DNA from: Micromonospora sp. DSM 45708
Lineage (GTDB): Bacteria; Actinomycetota; Actinomycetes; Mycobacteriales; Micromonosporaceae
DNA length: 64,000 nt
Direction: 5' to 3'
Assembly: GCF_039566955.1 (NCBI RefSeq)
Contig: NZ_CP154796.1
Location: 2,294,001-2,358,000, forward strand
In this document: one piece after another, positions 8,170 through 16,099 of the stretch
Position numbering within the stretch: the stretch's first letter is position 1
How the letters are laid out: each line of letters starts with the position of its first letter
Translations under genes and position numbers: made by a program
The notes under the pieces: model-generated
The model's database searches: none
Seen by the model: only the letters and a program-made list of their open reading frames with translations
Told to the model about the DNA's origin: nothing

Positions 8170-9492
8170 CTATCGCAGATACCGCAGCTTGAGTTCCAAC
8201 TCCGCCAGCTCCTGCGCGACGTCCGAGCCGGCGACCACGCCGCCGCCGCAGCGCAGCAGGACGTCCGGCCCGTCCCGCTCGGCGCAGGTGACGATCGTGT
8301 TGGAGGTCAACGCGTCGCGGGCCGCGTCGTAGAACCCCACCGCGCCCGCGAAGAACCCACGCGGCTCGCCCTCCAGGTCGGCCAGCACCTCCTGGGCGCG
8401 CAGCTTGGGCGCGCCCACCACCACCCCGCGCGGGAAACTCGCCAGCAGCACACCGCCGAGCCCGCGCGTCGTGTCGTACCCGCCGGAGACGTCGCTGGCG
8501 AGATACGTCGTGGGACCGATCACCAGCGGTTCGCACAGCCGGTCGACCACCACGGTGCCGGGCTCGCAGTACGAGCCGAGGTCGTTGCGTTCGAGGTCGA
8601 CGAGCATGATGTGCTCGGCGAAGTACTTCGGGTCGTCGCGCAGCAGCGCGCCCCGATCCCGTCGTTCCCGCTCGTCTCGCGCTGCCGGCTGGGTGCCGGC
8701 GAAGACCCGGCTGCTCACCCGACCGTCGCGCGCCAGCACGTGCGGCAGGGAGCAGTTGCCGAACACCGTGGTCGCGTCCAGGTTGAACCAGTAGGAGTAG
8801 TCGGCCGTCGCGTACCGCGCGGCGACGTCGGCGTAGTAGCGCGGCAGCGGCGTGCGGGGGCGTACCCGCACCGGCACCGAGAGGACGACCTGGTAGACGT
8901 CGCCGGCCAGCAGATGGTCACGGGCCCGGGCGAGCTGGCCCGCGTACCGGACCGGATCGATGTCGGCCACGACGTCGGTCAGCGGCGCGGTGAGCGGCGG
9001 CGCGGTCCGGGCCGTGGTCCGGGCGCAGGCCGCCACCACGTCCGCCCGGTCCTCCGCGGCGCAGCTCAGGGTGCCGGTGGCCGGGTCGTGGACCACCGCG
9101 CGCCGCAGCGGCCCGGCGAAGCCGAGCAGCCGCCCCGGGGCCGTGGTCGGCGGCGGCCCGCCCGGGATGCCGGCCTCGGCCCGCAGCCGCAGCGACAGGT
9201 CGTAGGAGAAGGCGAACGCGACGTCGGCGCCCGGGCCGCGCCGGGCGTCGGCCAGCAGATGGTCGAGCAGGGCGGCGACGTCGCCGTCGAACCGCTCGCC
9301 GCCGCGCGCGATCCCGTCGGTCGTGACCCGCCACACGTCGGACAGGGACGCGAACAGGGTACGCCGCTCCCGCCCCGGCAGGCGGTAGCAGAACAGCGAT
9401 CCGAAGCGCTCCGCCAACGGCTCGACGAGATCGTGCGGGTTCCCGGCGAAGGAGACGTGGGCGGACGTGGCGGTGGATGCGGGCGCCGACAT
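8170..9492 (-). CDS. TrpE/PabB-family chorismate aminase component I
   Basis: A 440-residue chorismate-binding enzyme lacking a fused amidotransferase, so the glutamine amidotransferase at 10,899 is its likely ammonia donor. Core motifs are SRVFAGTQP, HIMLVDLERNDLG, FPRGVVVGAPKLRAQEVL and the C-terminal RCGGGVVAGSD. The position held by Lys in classic PabB (PIKGT) is Ala here (VFAGT), the TrpE-like state, although PabB-type ADC synthase is the usual partner choice in such clusters; hence I leave product open between 4-amino-4-deoxychorismate, ADIC and anthranilate. ATG at 9492 lies 7 bp after the radical SAM stop. No ADC lyase (PabC) gene is visible. Confidence 0.82.
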   Translation of the reverse strand: MSAPASTATSAHVSFAGNPHDLVEPLAERFGSLFCYRLPGRERRTLFASLSDVWRVTTDGIARGGERFDGDVAALLDHLLADARRGPGADVAFAFSYDLSLRLRAEAGIPGGPPPTTAPGRLLGFAGPLRRAVVHDPATGTLSCAAEDRADVVAACARTTARTAPPLTAPLTDVVADIDPVRYAGQLARARDHLLAGDVYQVVLSVPVRVRPRTPLPRYYADVAARYATADYSYWFNLDATTVFGNCSLPHVLARDGRVSSRVFAGTQPAARDERERRDRGALLRDDPKYFAEHIMLVDLERNDLGSYCEPGTVVVDRLCEPLVIGPTTYLASDVSGGYDTTRGLGGVLLASFPRGVVVGAPKLRAQEVLADLEGEPRGFFAGAVGFYDAARDALTSNTIVTCAERDGPDVLLRCGGGVVAGSDVAQELAELELKLRYLR

Positions 9493-9499
9493 CGACGCC

Positions 9500-10906
9500 C
9501 TAGAGCGTGAAGTTGAAGGCGTTGCTGCCGGCGCCGGTGAGCTGCCCGACGCCGCGCCTGACCGCGTCGCTGACCCCGTCGGAGTAGAACAACCGGGTGT
9601 AGCGGTCACTGAGGTCGGCATGGTCCTCCGTGTACGCGATCCGCCCGTCCTCCACCGTGACGATGCCCATCGCGGCGAGCGCGTCGAAGACCGGCTGGAA
9701 CTGCCGGAGCGGCTCGGAGCCCGCCGGATAGAACGAGTTGAACCGCGCGACGTCCAGCTCGCGGTGCTTCATCGCCAGCACGAGGTGCCGGCGCAGGGAC
9801 TCGTCCTCCGAGAGCGGGAAGGCCTTCTCCACCGCCGACCCGCCCGCCTGGATCCGGCGCATGTACTCGCGGAAGGTGAACGCGTTGCCGTACGTGTAGC
9901 CGTGCGAGTGGCTGTAGGAGCTGGCGCCGAGCCCGAGGACGTAGCCGTTGTTGCCCCAGTGGTTGTCCTGGTAGTGGAAGATCCAGTTGTCGCGCGGGAA
10001 GAGGTTGCGGGAGTACTGCCAGTAGCCGTTCGCCGTCATCCGGCGCTTGGCGTACCGGAACAGGGCGAGACTGCGCCGGAAGAGCTTGGCGTGGTCCTCC
10101 TCGCGCAGCGTGGTGTCGTTGATCGCGCCCTTGCGTACCGAGAGCGTGAAGAGGGTGATCTGGGTGGGCATCGGCTCCAGCGCGGTGACGGCGTCCATGG
10201 TCCGCTGCATGTTGTCGAAGGCCTCACGCTCGATGCCGGCGATGAGGTCGATGTTGACGTTCGGCACACCGCTGTCGGCCATGTGGTAATAGGTGCGCAC
10301 CACACTGGACGGGGTGTCGGCGCGGCGTGACTTGCGCAGGATCTCCGGGTCGAGCGACTGCACACCCATGGAGAGACGGTTCGTCCCGTTGGCCGCCATG
10401 GCCGCGATGCGGTCCTCGGTGGCCGAGTCCGGCGAGCACTCGTAGGTGATCTCGCGGCACTCGGACAGGTCGAAGCGGCGGATGACCCGCTCGAACAGGA
10501 AGTCGATCTGCTCGGGGTTGAGCCGGCTCGGCGTGCCGCCGCCGACGAACACCGTCTCGATCTTCTTGGTCCGCATCATCGGCAGGTACTGCAACGCCTC
10601 CTTCTCGAGGCAGTGCAGGTAGTCCCAGATGACCTGGGTGTCGTTCTGGACGACCGCCACGCTGTAGTAGCAGAAGCTGCACTTCTGGCGGCAGAACGGA
10701 ATGTGGATGTAGAGGTTGTGCGAGAACGTGTCGCTGCCGGCCCAGAGCGTGTCGGGGTCCGAGGCGGTGGCGTCCCGCGGCTCCCAGAGGGAGATCGGCG
10801 GATAGGTGAACACCAGCCCCGGTATGTGTTCGTCGGCCTCGATGAGCTGGTCGACGACTTCCGACCGGCCGGCGTCTGTCAGATCGAAGATGAATTCCTC
10901 AGCCAC
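9500..10906 (-). CDS. HemN-like radical SAM enzyme 1
   Basis: A 468-residue protein with the radical SAM cluster motif C-RQK-C-SF-C followed by YY, LYIHIPFC before it and VFVGGGTPSRL after it, all typical of HemN/HemW and class C radical SAM methyltransferases. The C-terminal HemN winged-helix region (FREYMRRIQAG ... LSEDESLRRHLVLAMKHR) is present. In natural-product pathways such enzymes methylate or cyclopropanate using two SAM molecules. It starts at GTG 10,906 with an AGGAG site and overlaps the amidotransferase stop, so it is co-expressed with the chorismate enzymes. A role on an aromatic or polyketide intermediate is inferred; housekeeping coproporphyrinogen oxidase is unlikely in this context. 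Confidence 0.88.
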   Translation of the reverse strand: MAEEFIFDLTDAGRSEVVDQLIEADEHIPGLVFTYPPISLWEPRDATASDPDTLWAGSDTFSHNLYIHIPFCRQKCSFCYYSVAVVQNDTQVIWDYLHCLEKEALQYLPMMRTKKIETVFVGGGTPSRLNPEQIDFLFERVIRRFDLSECREITYECSPDSATEDRIAAMAANGTNRLSMGVQSLDPEILRKSRRADTPSSVVRTYYHMADSGVPNVNIDLIAGIEREAFDNMQRTMDAVTALEPMPTQITLFTLSVRKGAINDTTLREEDHAKLFRRSLALFRYAKRRMTANGYWQYSRNLFPRDNWIFHYQDNHWGNNGYVLGLGASSYSHSHGYTYGNAFTFREYMRRIQAGGSAVEKAFPLSEDESLRRHLVLAMKHRELDVARFNSFYPAGSEPLRQFQPVFDALAAMGIVTVEDGRIAYTEDHADLSDRYTRLFYSDGVSDAVRRGVGQLTGAGSNAFNFTL

Positions 10907-11507
10907 TGTCGCTCCTCGAACCTGTCACGGACAGGAAGTTCTCGATGATCAGTTGCCCGGCCGGCGTGCCGATCGACTCCGGGTGGAACTGGACCCCGTA
11001 CACCGGCTGCCTGGCGTGCTCGACGGCCATCACGCACTCGTCGTCGTCGGCACTGGCGACGAGCCTCAGGTCGTCCGGGAGGGTCGCCGCGGCGATCGCC
11101 AGGCTGTGGTAGCGCATGGCGGGAAAGCCACTGGGCACCCCGGCGAAGATCCGGCTGGTTCGGCGCAGCCGGATCGTTGACACGTGGCCGTGCCGCACGG
11201 TCGCGAGTCGCGTGGTGCGCGCCCCGTAGAACCGGCCGATGGCCTGGTGCCCGAGACAGACGCCCAGCACCGGGATCCGGCCGGTGTAGTGGGCGAGGGC
11301 GGCGAGGCAGACGCCGTAGGAACCGGGATTCTCGACGGAGCCCGGACCGGGCGACAGCACCAGATGGGTGGGGCGCCGTGCGGCGATCTCGTGGAGCTCC
11401 GCGGTGTTGCGCAGGACCGTCGGTCGCGCGCCGGCGACCGCCAGGTACTGCACCAGGTTGTAGGTGAACGAGTCGAAGTTGTCCAGCACGACGACGCGGG
11501 GGCTCAT
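10899..11507 (-). CDS. pabA: PabA/TrpG-type glutamine amidotransferase
   Basis: A 202-residue class I glutamine amidotransferase with the oxyanion region LSPGPGSVENPGSYG, nucleophile Cys84 in LGVCLGHQAIG and the catalytic His-Glu in VQFHPES. The full triad is intact. It would release ammonia from glutamine for the component I enzyme at 8170-9492. ATG start overlaps the stop of the chorismatase gene (ATGA). The PhzE-like protein of the same operon has its own amidotransferase domain, so this subunit most likely serves the separate component I. Confidence 0.9.
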   Translation of the reverse strand: MSPRVVVLDNFDSFTYNLVQYLAVAGARPTVLRNTAELHEIAARRPTHLVLSPGPGSVENPGSYGVCLAALAHYTGRIPVLGVCLGHQAIGRFYGARTTRLATVRHGHVSTIRLRRTSRIFAGVPSGFPAMRYHSLAIAAATLPDDLRLVASADDDECVMAVEHARQPVYGVQFHPESIGTPAGQLIIENFLSVTGSRSDSG

Positions 11508-12532
11508 TCCTGCTCCCTCCACGCGTCCCGCCGCACGGCCCGCCCCTCGATCTCGAAGCGCAGCTCCGGACGGCAGACGTCCACGGTGTTCGACAGGTGC
11601 GGCACGGTGAGCCCGGCGTCCGCGCAGTGTGCCTCGAAGGCGCTCCTCGCCTCCGCGTCCTTGCAGTAGACGTAGCAGCTCACCAGGTCGGCCAGGGACA
11701 GGCCGGCGCCGGCCAGCAGGTCGGTGAAGCTGGCCATCGCGTAGTCCACGGCGGCCCGCACGTCGTGCTGCGGCAGCGAGACGCCGTGCTTGTCGATGCT
11801 GGAGATGCCGGAGACGTGCACCACCTGGCAGCCGTTGCGACGCGACCGGTTGGCGCGCACGAAGCGGGGCCCGTAGTCGTAGGGCGCACACTGCAGGTCG
11901 GTGCCGAACGGGGAGGCCGCCGCCTCGCCGTCGCGTGCGACCGCCTCGGCCATCACGGCCACCGCCTGTCCGGGCGGCAGCCCGGCGCCGATGCCGGTGC
12001 TGGCCGGATAGGTGGTGAGCTTCCACCTGTCGAACGTGGCGTCGCGTGCCTTGTTCAGCTCGCCGTAGGTCTCCTCGATGTCGGCGAGGAAGTACCAGGT
12101 CCGGTCCAGGTGACCGGGGGCCATGCCGGCCTGCGCCAGCGCCGCCTCCAGCCCGCGCAGCGCCGCCAGCGTCTGCTCGAACGTGGACCCGTCGCGACCG
12201 GGCGCGGCGACGTGCACCAGCCGTCGGACCTCGGCGCCGTCCTCGTGGGTGCGGACCAGGCGGGTGCCGGCGTCGAGCGCGACCACCTGCACCTCCGCGC
12301 CGGGCAGCGGGACGATCGCGGTGATCTCGACGCCGGGCCGGCCGGTGGCCGCATACTGGGGGCCGGCGGTCAGTGGGCGCAGGGACCGCTCGCCCTCGGG
12401 TGCCAGCTCGGCGTCGCCGAAGACCACGACGCGCAGGCACTCGGCGCCCGGCTCCCTCGTGACCTGTTCGACGGCGGCGTCGACATCGGCCTGTGTGATG
12501 ACGTCTCGGGACGCCGGCCAGTAGGCCTGCAC
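11504..12532 (-). CDS. FkbO/Hyg5-family chorismatase, probably type II (3-hydroxybenzoate type)
   Basis: First gene of the minus operon. About 342 residues, the usual chorismatase length, with an RidA-like double fold. Motifs I match to FkbO/Hyg5 from memory are YPASTGIGAG, YGPRFVRANR, VSGISSI, SCYVYCKDAEAR and the catalytic FEIEG near the C-terminus. Gly in VSGIS and Cys in DVCRPEL sit where Hyg5 (3-hydroxybenzoate former) has Gly and Cys and FkbO has Ala. The substrate may be chorismate or, given its neighbours, an aminated chorismate. The start is unsure: GTG 12,532 is the first ordinary codon, but a strong GGGGAGGG at 12,576-12,583 precedes in-frame ATC and ATT codons, so translation may begin near 12,565. 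Confidence 0.78.
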   Translation of the reverse strand: MQAYWPASRDVITQADVDAAVEQVTREPGAECLRVVVFGDAELAPEGERSLRPLTAGPQYAATGRPGVEITAIVPLPGAEVQVVALDAGTRLVRTHEDGAEVRRLVHVAAPGRDGSTFEQTLAALRGLEAALAQAGMAPGHLDRTWYFLADIEETYGELNKARDATFDRWKLTTYPASTGIGAGLPPGQAVAVMAEAVARDGEAAASPFGTDLQCAPYDYGPRFVRANRSRRNGCQVVHVSGISSIDKHGVSLPQHDVRAAVDYAMASFTDLLAGAGLSLADLVSCYVYCKDAEARSAFEAHCADAGLTVPHLSNTVDVCRPELRFEIEGRAVRRDAWREQE

Positions 12533-12980
12533 CTCGTCGTACCGGATTCCGCGGACACGTCGAATGACGATGACGCCCTCCCCGTGGTGACTGTCGCGTT
12601 CGGCGGCAGGGCTGGCCGCCAGAACGAGGAATCTGGCTCTGCGAAACCGTGGGGAACGTCGTCGTGTCCCACTCCGGTCAACGCCGCGACGGCTCGCCCA
12701 TCCTGACACGCGGCGGCATCGTCGTCCACCCGATAAGTGGACGACAGTTAGCCGTTGATCTATGCGAGGGCGGTTTCGCCAGTTCAGGGCGCTCGGAGTC
12801 GGGCCCCCTGAGTGTCTGCGAGAGTGATCGGAAAACCCCACCCGGTGAGATAAAAAGCCATCATATCCGACAAAGCTCCCACTTCTCGGGTGCGCGTGCG
12901 GGCGCGCGGTTTGACATCATGGGCGCGGAGCAGGTGACGGGGGCGTCGCGGGAAGCGATACGGGGAAAGGGCACTTCGAC
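12533..12980. other. Divergent intergenic region, chorismate operon / FemAB-like gene
   Basis: About 450 bp with no convincing gene. The stretch around 12,840-12,880 is unusually AT-rich for this genome (GATAAAAAGCCATCATATCC) and probably carries the divergent promoters. A TTGACA hexamer at 12,911-12,916 points toward the plus-strand gene, but I find no good -10 at proper distance. The ribosome site for the chorismatase lies at 12,576-12,583. Confidence 0.5.
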
Positions 12981-13991
12981 ATGTGGGAAACGGCCGGGTC
13001 GGCTTTCCAGGAAATGTTCTGCCGGATGTACGGGGTAGCCGAACCGGCGGTGCCGCTGCGCAAGATAATCCACTGGTGGGCCGTCACCGCCGATATCGGG
13101 ATGCAGGACGACGACTGCAATCTCGGCACGGCTTTCGTGCCGGCCGGACATTTCTACGAGATGCACATCCCGGTGCCCGGCGACGAGCGGCGGCGGACCG
13201 ATCGTGACCGCGCCCGGCAGTCCGGCGCGGACTGGTTGCTCTACCCGCAGATCCGCACCACCGGCGACACCACCGCTCTCGCCCGGGACGGCTTCCTCGA
13301 CCTGCCCTGGTTCATGGAGGCCCAGTACCAGGTGCGTGCCGGCGTCGACGACGACCTGCGGGCCCAACTGGGCAACTCCCGCTACCGGGACCTGCGCCGG
13401 TTGGTGCGCCGCGCGGCTGCCGAGTACGACTACCGCGTCCTCGACGGCGCCGGGGCCGCGGCCGACCCCGCGGCGCTCAAGGACTTCGACCGGTTGCACG
13501 CGCTCAACCTGGCCAAGTACGGCCACCGCTACAACCACCTGTCGTCCACCGCCCTGGAACTGGTTCTGGACTCCCCGCTGCGCGACCGCACGCGGCTCTT
13601 CCTGCGACAGTCGCGTGCCGACGGCGCGACCGTGCAGGTCGTGCTCTGCTTCCTCGACCCGACCGGCACCGAGCTGACCATCCTCGCCCAGGGCATCGAC
13701 CCCGCCCTGGTGACGCCCGGTCAGAACGTCTACCGCGCCGCGTTCTACGAACTCTTCCGCTGGGGCGAGGGCCACGGCATCGGTGTCTTCAGCCTCGGAC
13801 GCGGCAACGAGGTCAAGAAACTCGACGTCGGGGCGAACACCTACCACCTGCTGGCCAACCACATCGGCGGGGTGTCCGGAGCCGACCCCGCCGTGTTCGC
13901 GCCGATGCGCGCCAGACTGCGCGAGTTCTTCGACCGGGTGATCGGCGAACTCGAGTCCACCGGCGGCGACCGGGTGACCGTGCGGCGATGA
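12981..13991 (+). CDS. FemAB/GNAT-fold acyltransferase (aminoacyl transferase-like)
   Basis: A 336-residue protein. The central and C-terminal parts (SRYRDLRRLVRRAAAEYDY, DFDRLHALNLAKYGHRYNHLS, RAAFYELFRWGEGHGIGVFSLGRGNEVKKLDVGAN) match the GNAT-like fold of FemAB/peptidogalycan-type transferases, which move an aminoacyl or acyl group, in FemX-like proteins from aminoacyl-tRNA. No signal peptide or membrane helix is visible, so it is cytoplasmic. Its stop overlaps the MFS gene start (ATGA). Possible roles are attaching an amino acid to the product or precursor, or self-protection by acylation; the exact donor cannot be told. Confidence 0.7.
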   Translation: MWETAGSAFQEMFCRMYGVAEPAVPLRKIIHWWAVTADIGMQDDDCNLGTAFVPAGHFYEMHIPVPGDERRRTDRDRARQSGADWLLYPQIRTTGDTTALARDGFLDLPWFMEAQYQVRAGVDDDLRAQLGNSRYRDLRRLVRRAAAEYDYRVLDGAGAAADPAALKDFDRLHALNLAKYGHRYNHLSSTALELVLDSPLRDRTRLFLRQSRADGATVQVVLCFLDPTGTELTILAQGIDPALVTPGQNVYRAAFYELFRWGEGHGIGVFSLGRGNEVKKLDVGANTYHLLANHIGGVSGADPAVFAPMRARLREFFDRVIGELESTGGDRVTVRR

Positions 13992-15196
13992 CGGACCTGG
14001 TCGAGGAGAGTTCCGCCACCGGACGGCGACGGCTGCCGCGGGCGTTCTGGGTGCTCTGGACCGGCAGCCTGGTGAACCGGCTCGGCTACCTGATCCAACC
14101 GTTCCTCGCGCTGTACCTGTCGGGCCAGTGGCGCCTGTCGCCCGGCACGGTCGGCCTGGTCCTGGCGAGCTTCGGCGCCGGAGCCGTGGTCTCACAGCCG
14201 CTCGGTGGCTGGCTGGCGGACCGGTGGGGCGGGCGGCGCACGCTCGTCGCCGGTCTGCTGGCCACCGCCGTGACGGCGATGACGATCCCCTGGGCCGGCA
14301 CCGTGCCCCTTCTGGTCGGTGCGGTGGTGCTCTACGGCCTCACCGTCGACCTCTACCGGCCGGCCCTTGCCGCTCTCGTCGTCGCCACGGTCCCCGGCGA
14401 GCACCGGGCACGTGCCTTCGGCCTGATCTTCTGGGCGGTCAACCTGGGCAGCGCGGTGGCGGGACTGGCCGGCGGCCTGATGGCTGCGCGCGGCTTCGTG
14501 CTGCTGTTCGCGGTCGACGCCGCGAGCTGCGTGATCTTCGCGTTGGTCGCGGTGCGACTGCTGCCCGCCGACCGGCGGAGCGCCCGGGACGGCGGCCGGG
14601 GCGGCGCGGCGGGCCCGGGCTCCGACGCCCTGCTGTGGGCGGTGACCGGCACCTTCCTGGTGTTCGCGGTGCTGCTCGCGCAGGCGTACGTGACGATGCC
14701 GCTGATCATGCTCGACCAGGGGCTGCCTCCCACGGCGTACGGTCTGGTCATCGCGGTGAACCCGATCGTGATCCTGGTGCTGCAACCGCTGCTCGCCGGG
14801 CGGCTGGCCGACTGGCCGAGACCGACCGTCTACGCCGGCAGCCTGGCCGTCACCGGGCTGGGCTTCGGGTTGCTCGCCGCCGCGCGGAGCGTACCTGTCT
14901 ACGCGTTCGCGGTCCTGATCTGGACGCTGGGGGAGATCGGCGTGGCCACGGTCGGCCCGACCCTGGTGACGGAGATCGCCGCGCCGGGGTCGGAGGGGCG
15001 CTACAGCGGTCTGTTCGGCATGGCGTACGGCGCTTCCAGCCTGGTCGGGCCGCTCGCCGGCACCACGGTGCTGGACGCGGCCGGGCCGACGACGTTGTGG
15101 GGGAGCTGCGCCGTGTCCGGCATCGCGGCGGCTGCCGCGGCCTTCGCCCTGCGGGGCGCGATGCTCCGACGGACGGCGCTCGCCCGGCCCGGGTGA
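13988..15196 (+). CDS. MFS exporter 1 of the gene cluster
   Basis: A 402-residue integral membrane protein with about 12 hydrophobic helices. The first helix follows RAFWVLWTGSLVNRLGYLIQPFLALYL and the loop 2-3 motif reads GGWLADRWGGRR, the G-x-x-x-D-R-x-G-R-R/K signature of drug:H+ antiporters. It is translationally coupled to the FemAB-like gene and ends 3 bp before the convergent YbaK-like gene. Export of the cluster product or a precursor, hence self-resistance, is likely. Confidence 0.88.
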   Translation: MTDLVEESSATGRRRLPRAFWVLWTGSLVNRLGYLIQPFLALYLSGQWRLSPGTVGLVLASFGAGAVVSQPLGGWLADRWGGRRTLVAGLLATAVTAMTIPWAGTVPLLVGAVVLYGLTVDLYRPALAALVVATVPGEHRARAFGLIFWAVNLGSAVAGLAGGLMAARGFVLLFAVDAASCVIFALVAVRLLPADRRSARDGGRGGAAGPGSDALLWAVTGTFLVFAVLLAQAYVTMPLIMLDQGLPPTAYGLVIAVNPIVILVLQPLLAGRLADWPRPTVYAGSLAVTGLGFGLLAAARSVPVYAFAVLIWTLGEIGVATVGPTLVTEIAAPGSEGRYSGLFGMAYGASSLVGPLAGTTVLDAAGPTTLWGSCAVSGIAAAAAAFALRGAMLRRTALARPG

Positions 15197-15199
15197 GCG

Positions 15200-15691
15200 T
15201 CAGCCCGCAGCCCGGGTGATGCGTGCCTCGCGGGGATTGCGGGCGAGCCGGAGCAGGTCACGACCGTCGACCTGGAGCGTGCGGTCGTTACGGCCGCTGC
15301 CGCAGTAGACGGGGCCCATACCGGCGACCGCGACGTCGAAGACGGTGATCACGCCGTCGGCGTCGGTGAGCGGACTGGCGCCGCCCGGCTCCATGTCGAG
15401 CGCGTCGAGCACGGCCGGGTCGGCGGGGCGCAGCCGTGACCGTGCGGTGCCCACGGCTTCCGCGAGGCCCCGGTAGTCGAGCCGGGCCGGCCCGGGCAGC
15501 ACCGCCAGCACCACTGTGTCCGGCGGGCCCTCGAAGGCCAGGGTCTTCACCGATCGCTCCACCGGGAACTCGCGCAACGCCGCCACGTCGTCGCCCGTAC
15601 GGACGGCCCGATGCGTGGCCACCGCATAGGTTGCCCCGGCTCGGTCGAGAATGCGCATCGGCGTCGGCGCCGCATCGCGGGAATGTGTCAT
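15200..15691 (-). CDS. YbaK/ProX-type aminoacyl-tRNA deacylase (trans-editing domain)
   Basis: A 163-residue protein of the YbaK/EbsC fold: N-terminal VATHRAVRTGDDVAALREFPVERSVKTLAFEG, and the GG-SPL core segment (EPGGASPLTDA) with a YCGSGRNDRTLQVDGRDLLRLA C-terminal region. Family members hydrolyse mischarged tRNAs such as Cys-tRNA(Pro). Standing alone between two biosynthetic operons, it may protect the producer from tRNA charged with a non-protein amino acid made by this cluster; that is inference. ATG 15,691 is chosen because the longer frame upstream has no family similarity. Confidence 0.82.
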   Translation of the reverse strand: MTHSRDAAPTPMRILDRAGATYAVATHRAVRTGDDVAALREFPVERSVKTLAFEGPPDTVVLAVLPGPARLDYRGLAEAVGTARSRLRPADPAVLDALDMEPGGASPLTDADGVITVFDVAVAGMGPVYCGSGRNDRTLQVDGRDLLRLARNPREARITRAAG

Positions 15692-15806
15692 GTCGCCGAC
15701 ACTACCGGTCCCGCGCCCGGGTATCCCGGCGGTGTCCGACTTGTAGGTTCGGTGGGGAAGTGTCAGTGGTGTCGGCCAATGCAAACAAAGGATCATGGGA
15801 GTTCCA

Positions 15807-15836
15807 TTGACATCAACCCCGGGCGGGAGTTAACTA
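15807..15836 (+). promoter_or_regulatory. Candidate sigma70-type promoter of the radical SAM/Dap operon
   Basis: A perfect -35 hexamer TTGACA at 15,807-15,812 is followed after 18 bp by TAACTA, a weak -10. If used, the transcript would have an untranslated leader of roughly 250 bases before ATG 16,100. Confidence 0.4.
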
Positions 15837-15910
15837 TTTCACGGCCACAAGAGTGTTCCGCGGAGTCTACGCGGTAACTCGACGCAGCGCTGACACGGGG
15901 GTTTTCGCGC

Positions 15911-15937
15911 ATGAGCCACGCCATTCGGCAGACCTGA
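15911..15937 (+). CDS. Possible 8-residue leader peptide
   Basis: ATG AGC CAC GCC ATT CGG CAG ACC TGA, preceded nine bases upstream by GGGGG. It lies in the predicted long leader of the operon at 16,100. It could be a translated leader for attenuation, but a chance frame this short is common; nothing else supports it. Confidence 0.2.
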   Translation: MSHAIRQT

Positions 15938-16099
15938 TCTGACTGTTGACCTGTTGATGTCGCCCTGCGCTGTCGCCGTGGTGACCGCTTCTGCCTGCTC
16001 TTCCGTGCGTACGGCCACCACATCGCGGTGGCGGCCACCGCACGTCTGAAGCCGCCACACATGCCGTTCCGTCTGCCCGGAACCACAGGAGGCTTACCT

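Larger units (their letters stand above)
15692..16099. other. Intergenic region upstream of the diaminopropionate operon
   Basis: About 400 bp between divergent genes, lower in GC than its surroundings. It contains a candidate promoter (15,807-15,836), a very short leader frame (15,911-15,937), two overlapping GC hairpins near 16,013-16,039 and the AGGAGG site of the radical SAM gene at about 16,086-16,091. No other gene is supported. Confidence 0.6.

Noticed and set aside
9500..10906. Annotation of the radical SAM gene as housekeeping coproporphyrinogen oxidase HemN
   Set aside because: The gene is embedded by overlap in a chorismate operon and two more paralogues lie in the same cluster, so a tailoring role is more likely.
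12911..12916. TTGACA as promoter for the FemAB-like gene
   Set aside because: No acceptable -10 element at 16-18 bp; kept only as a remark.
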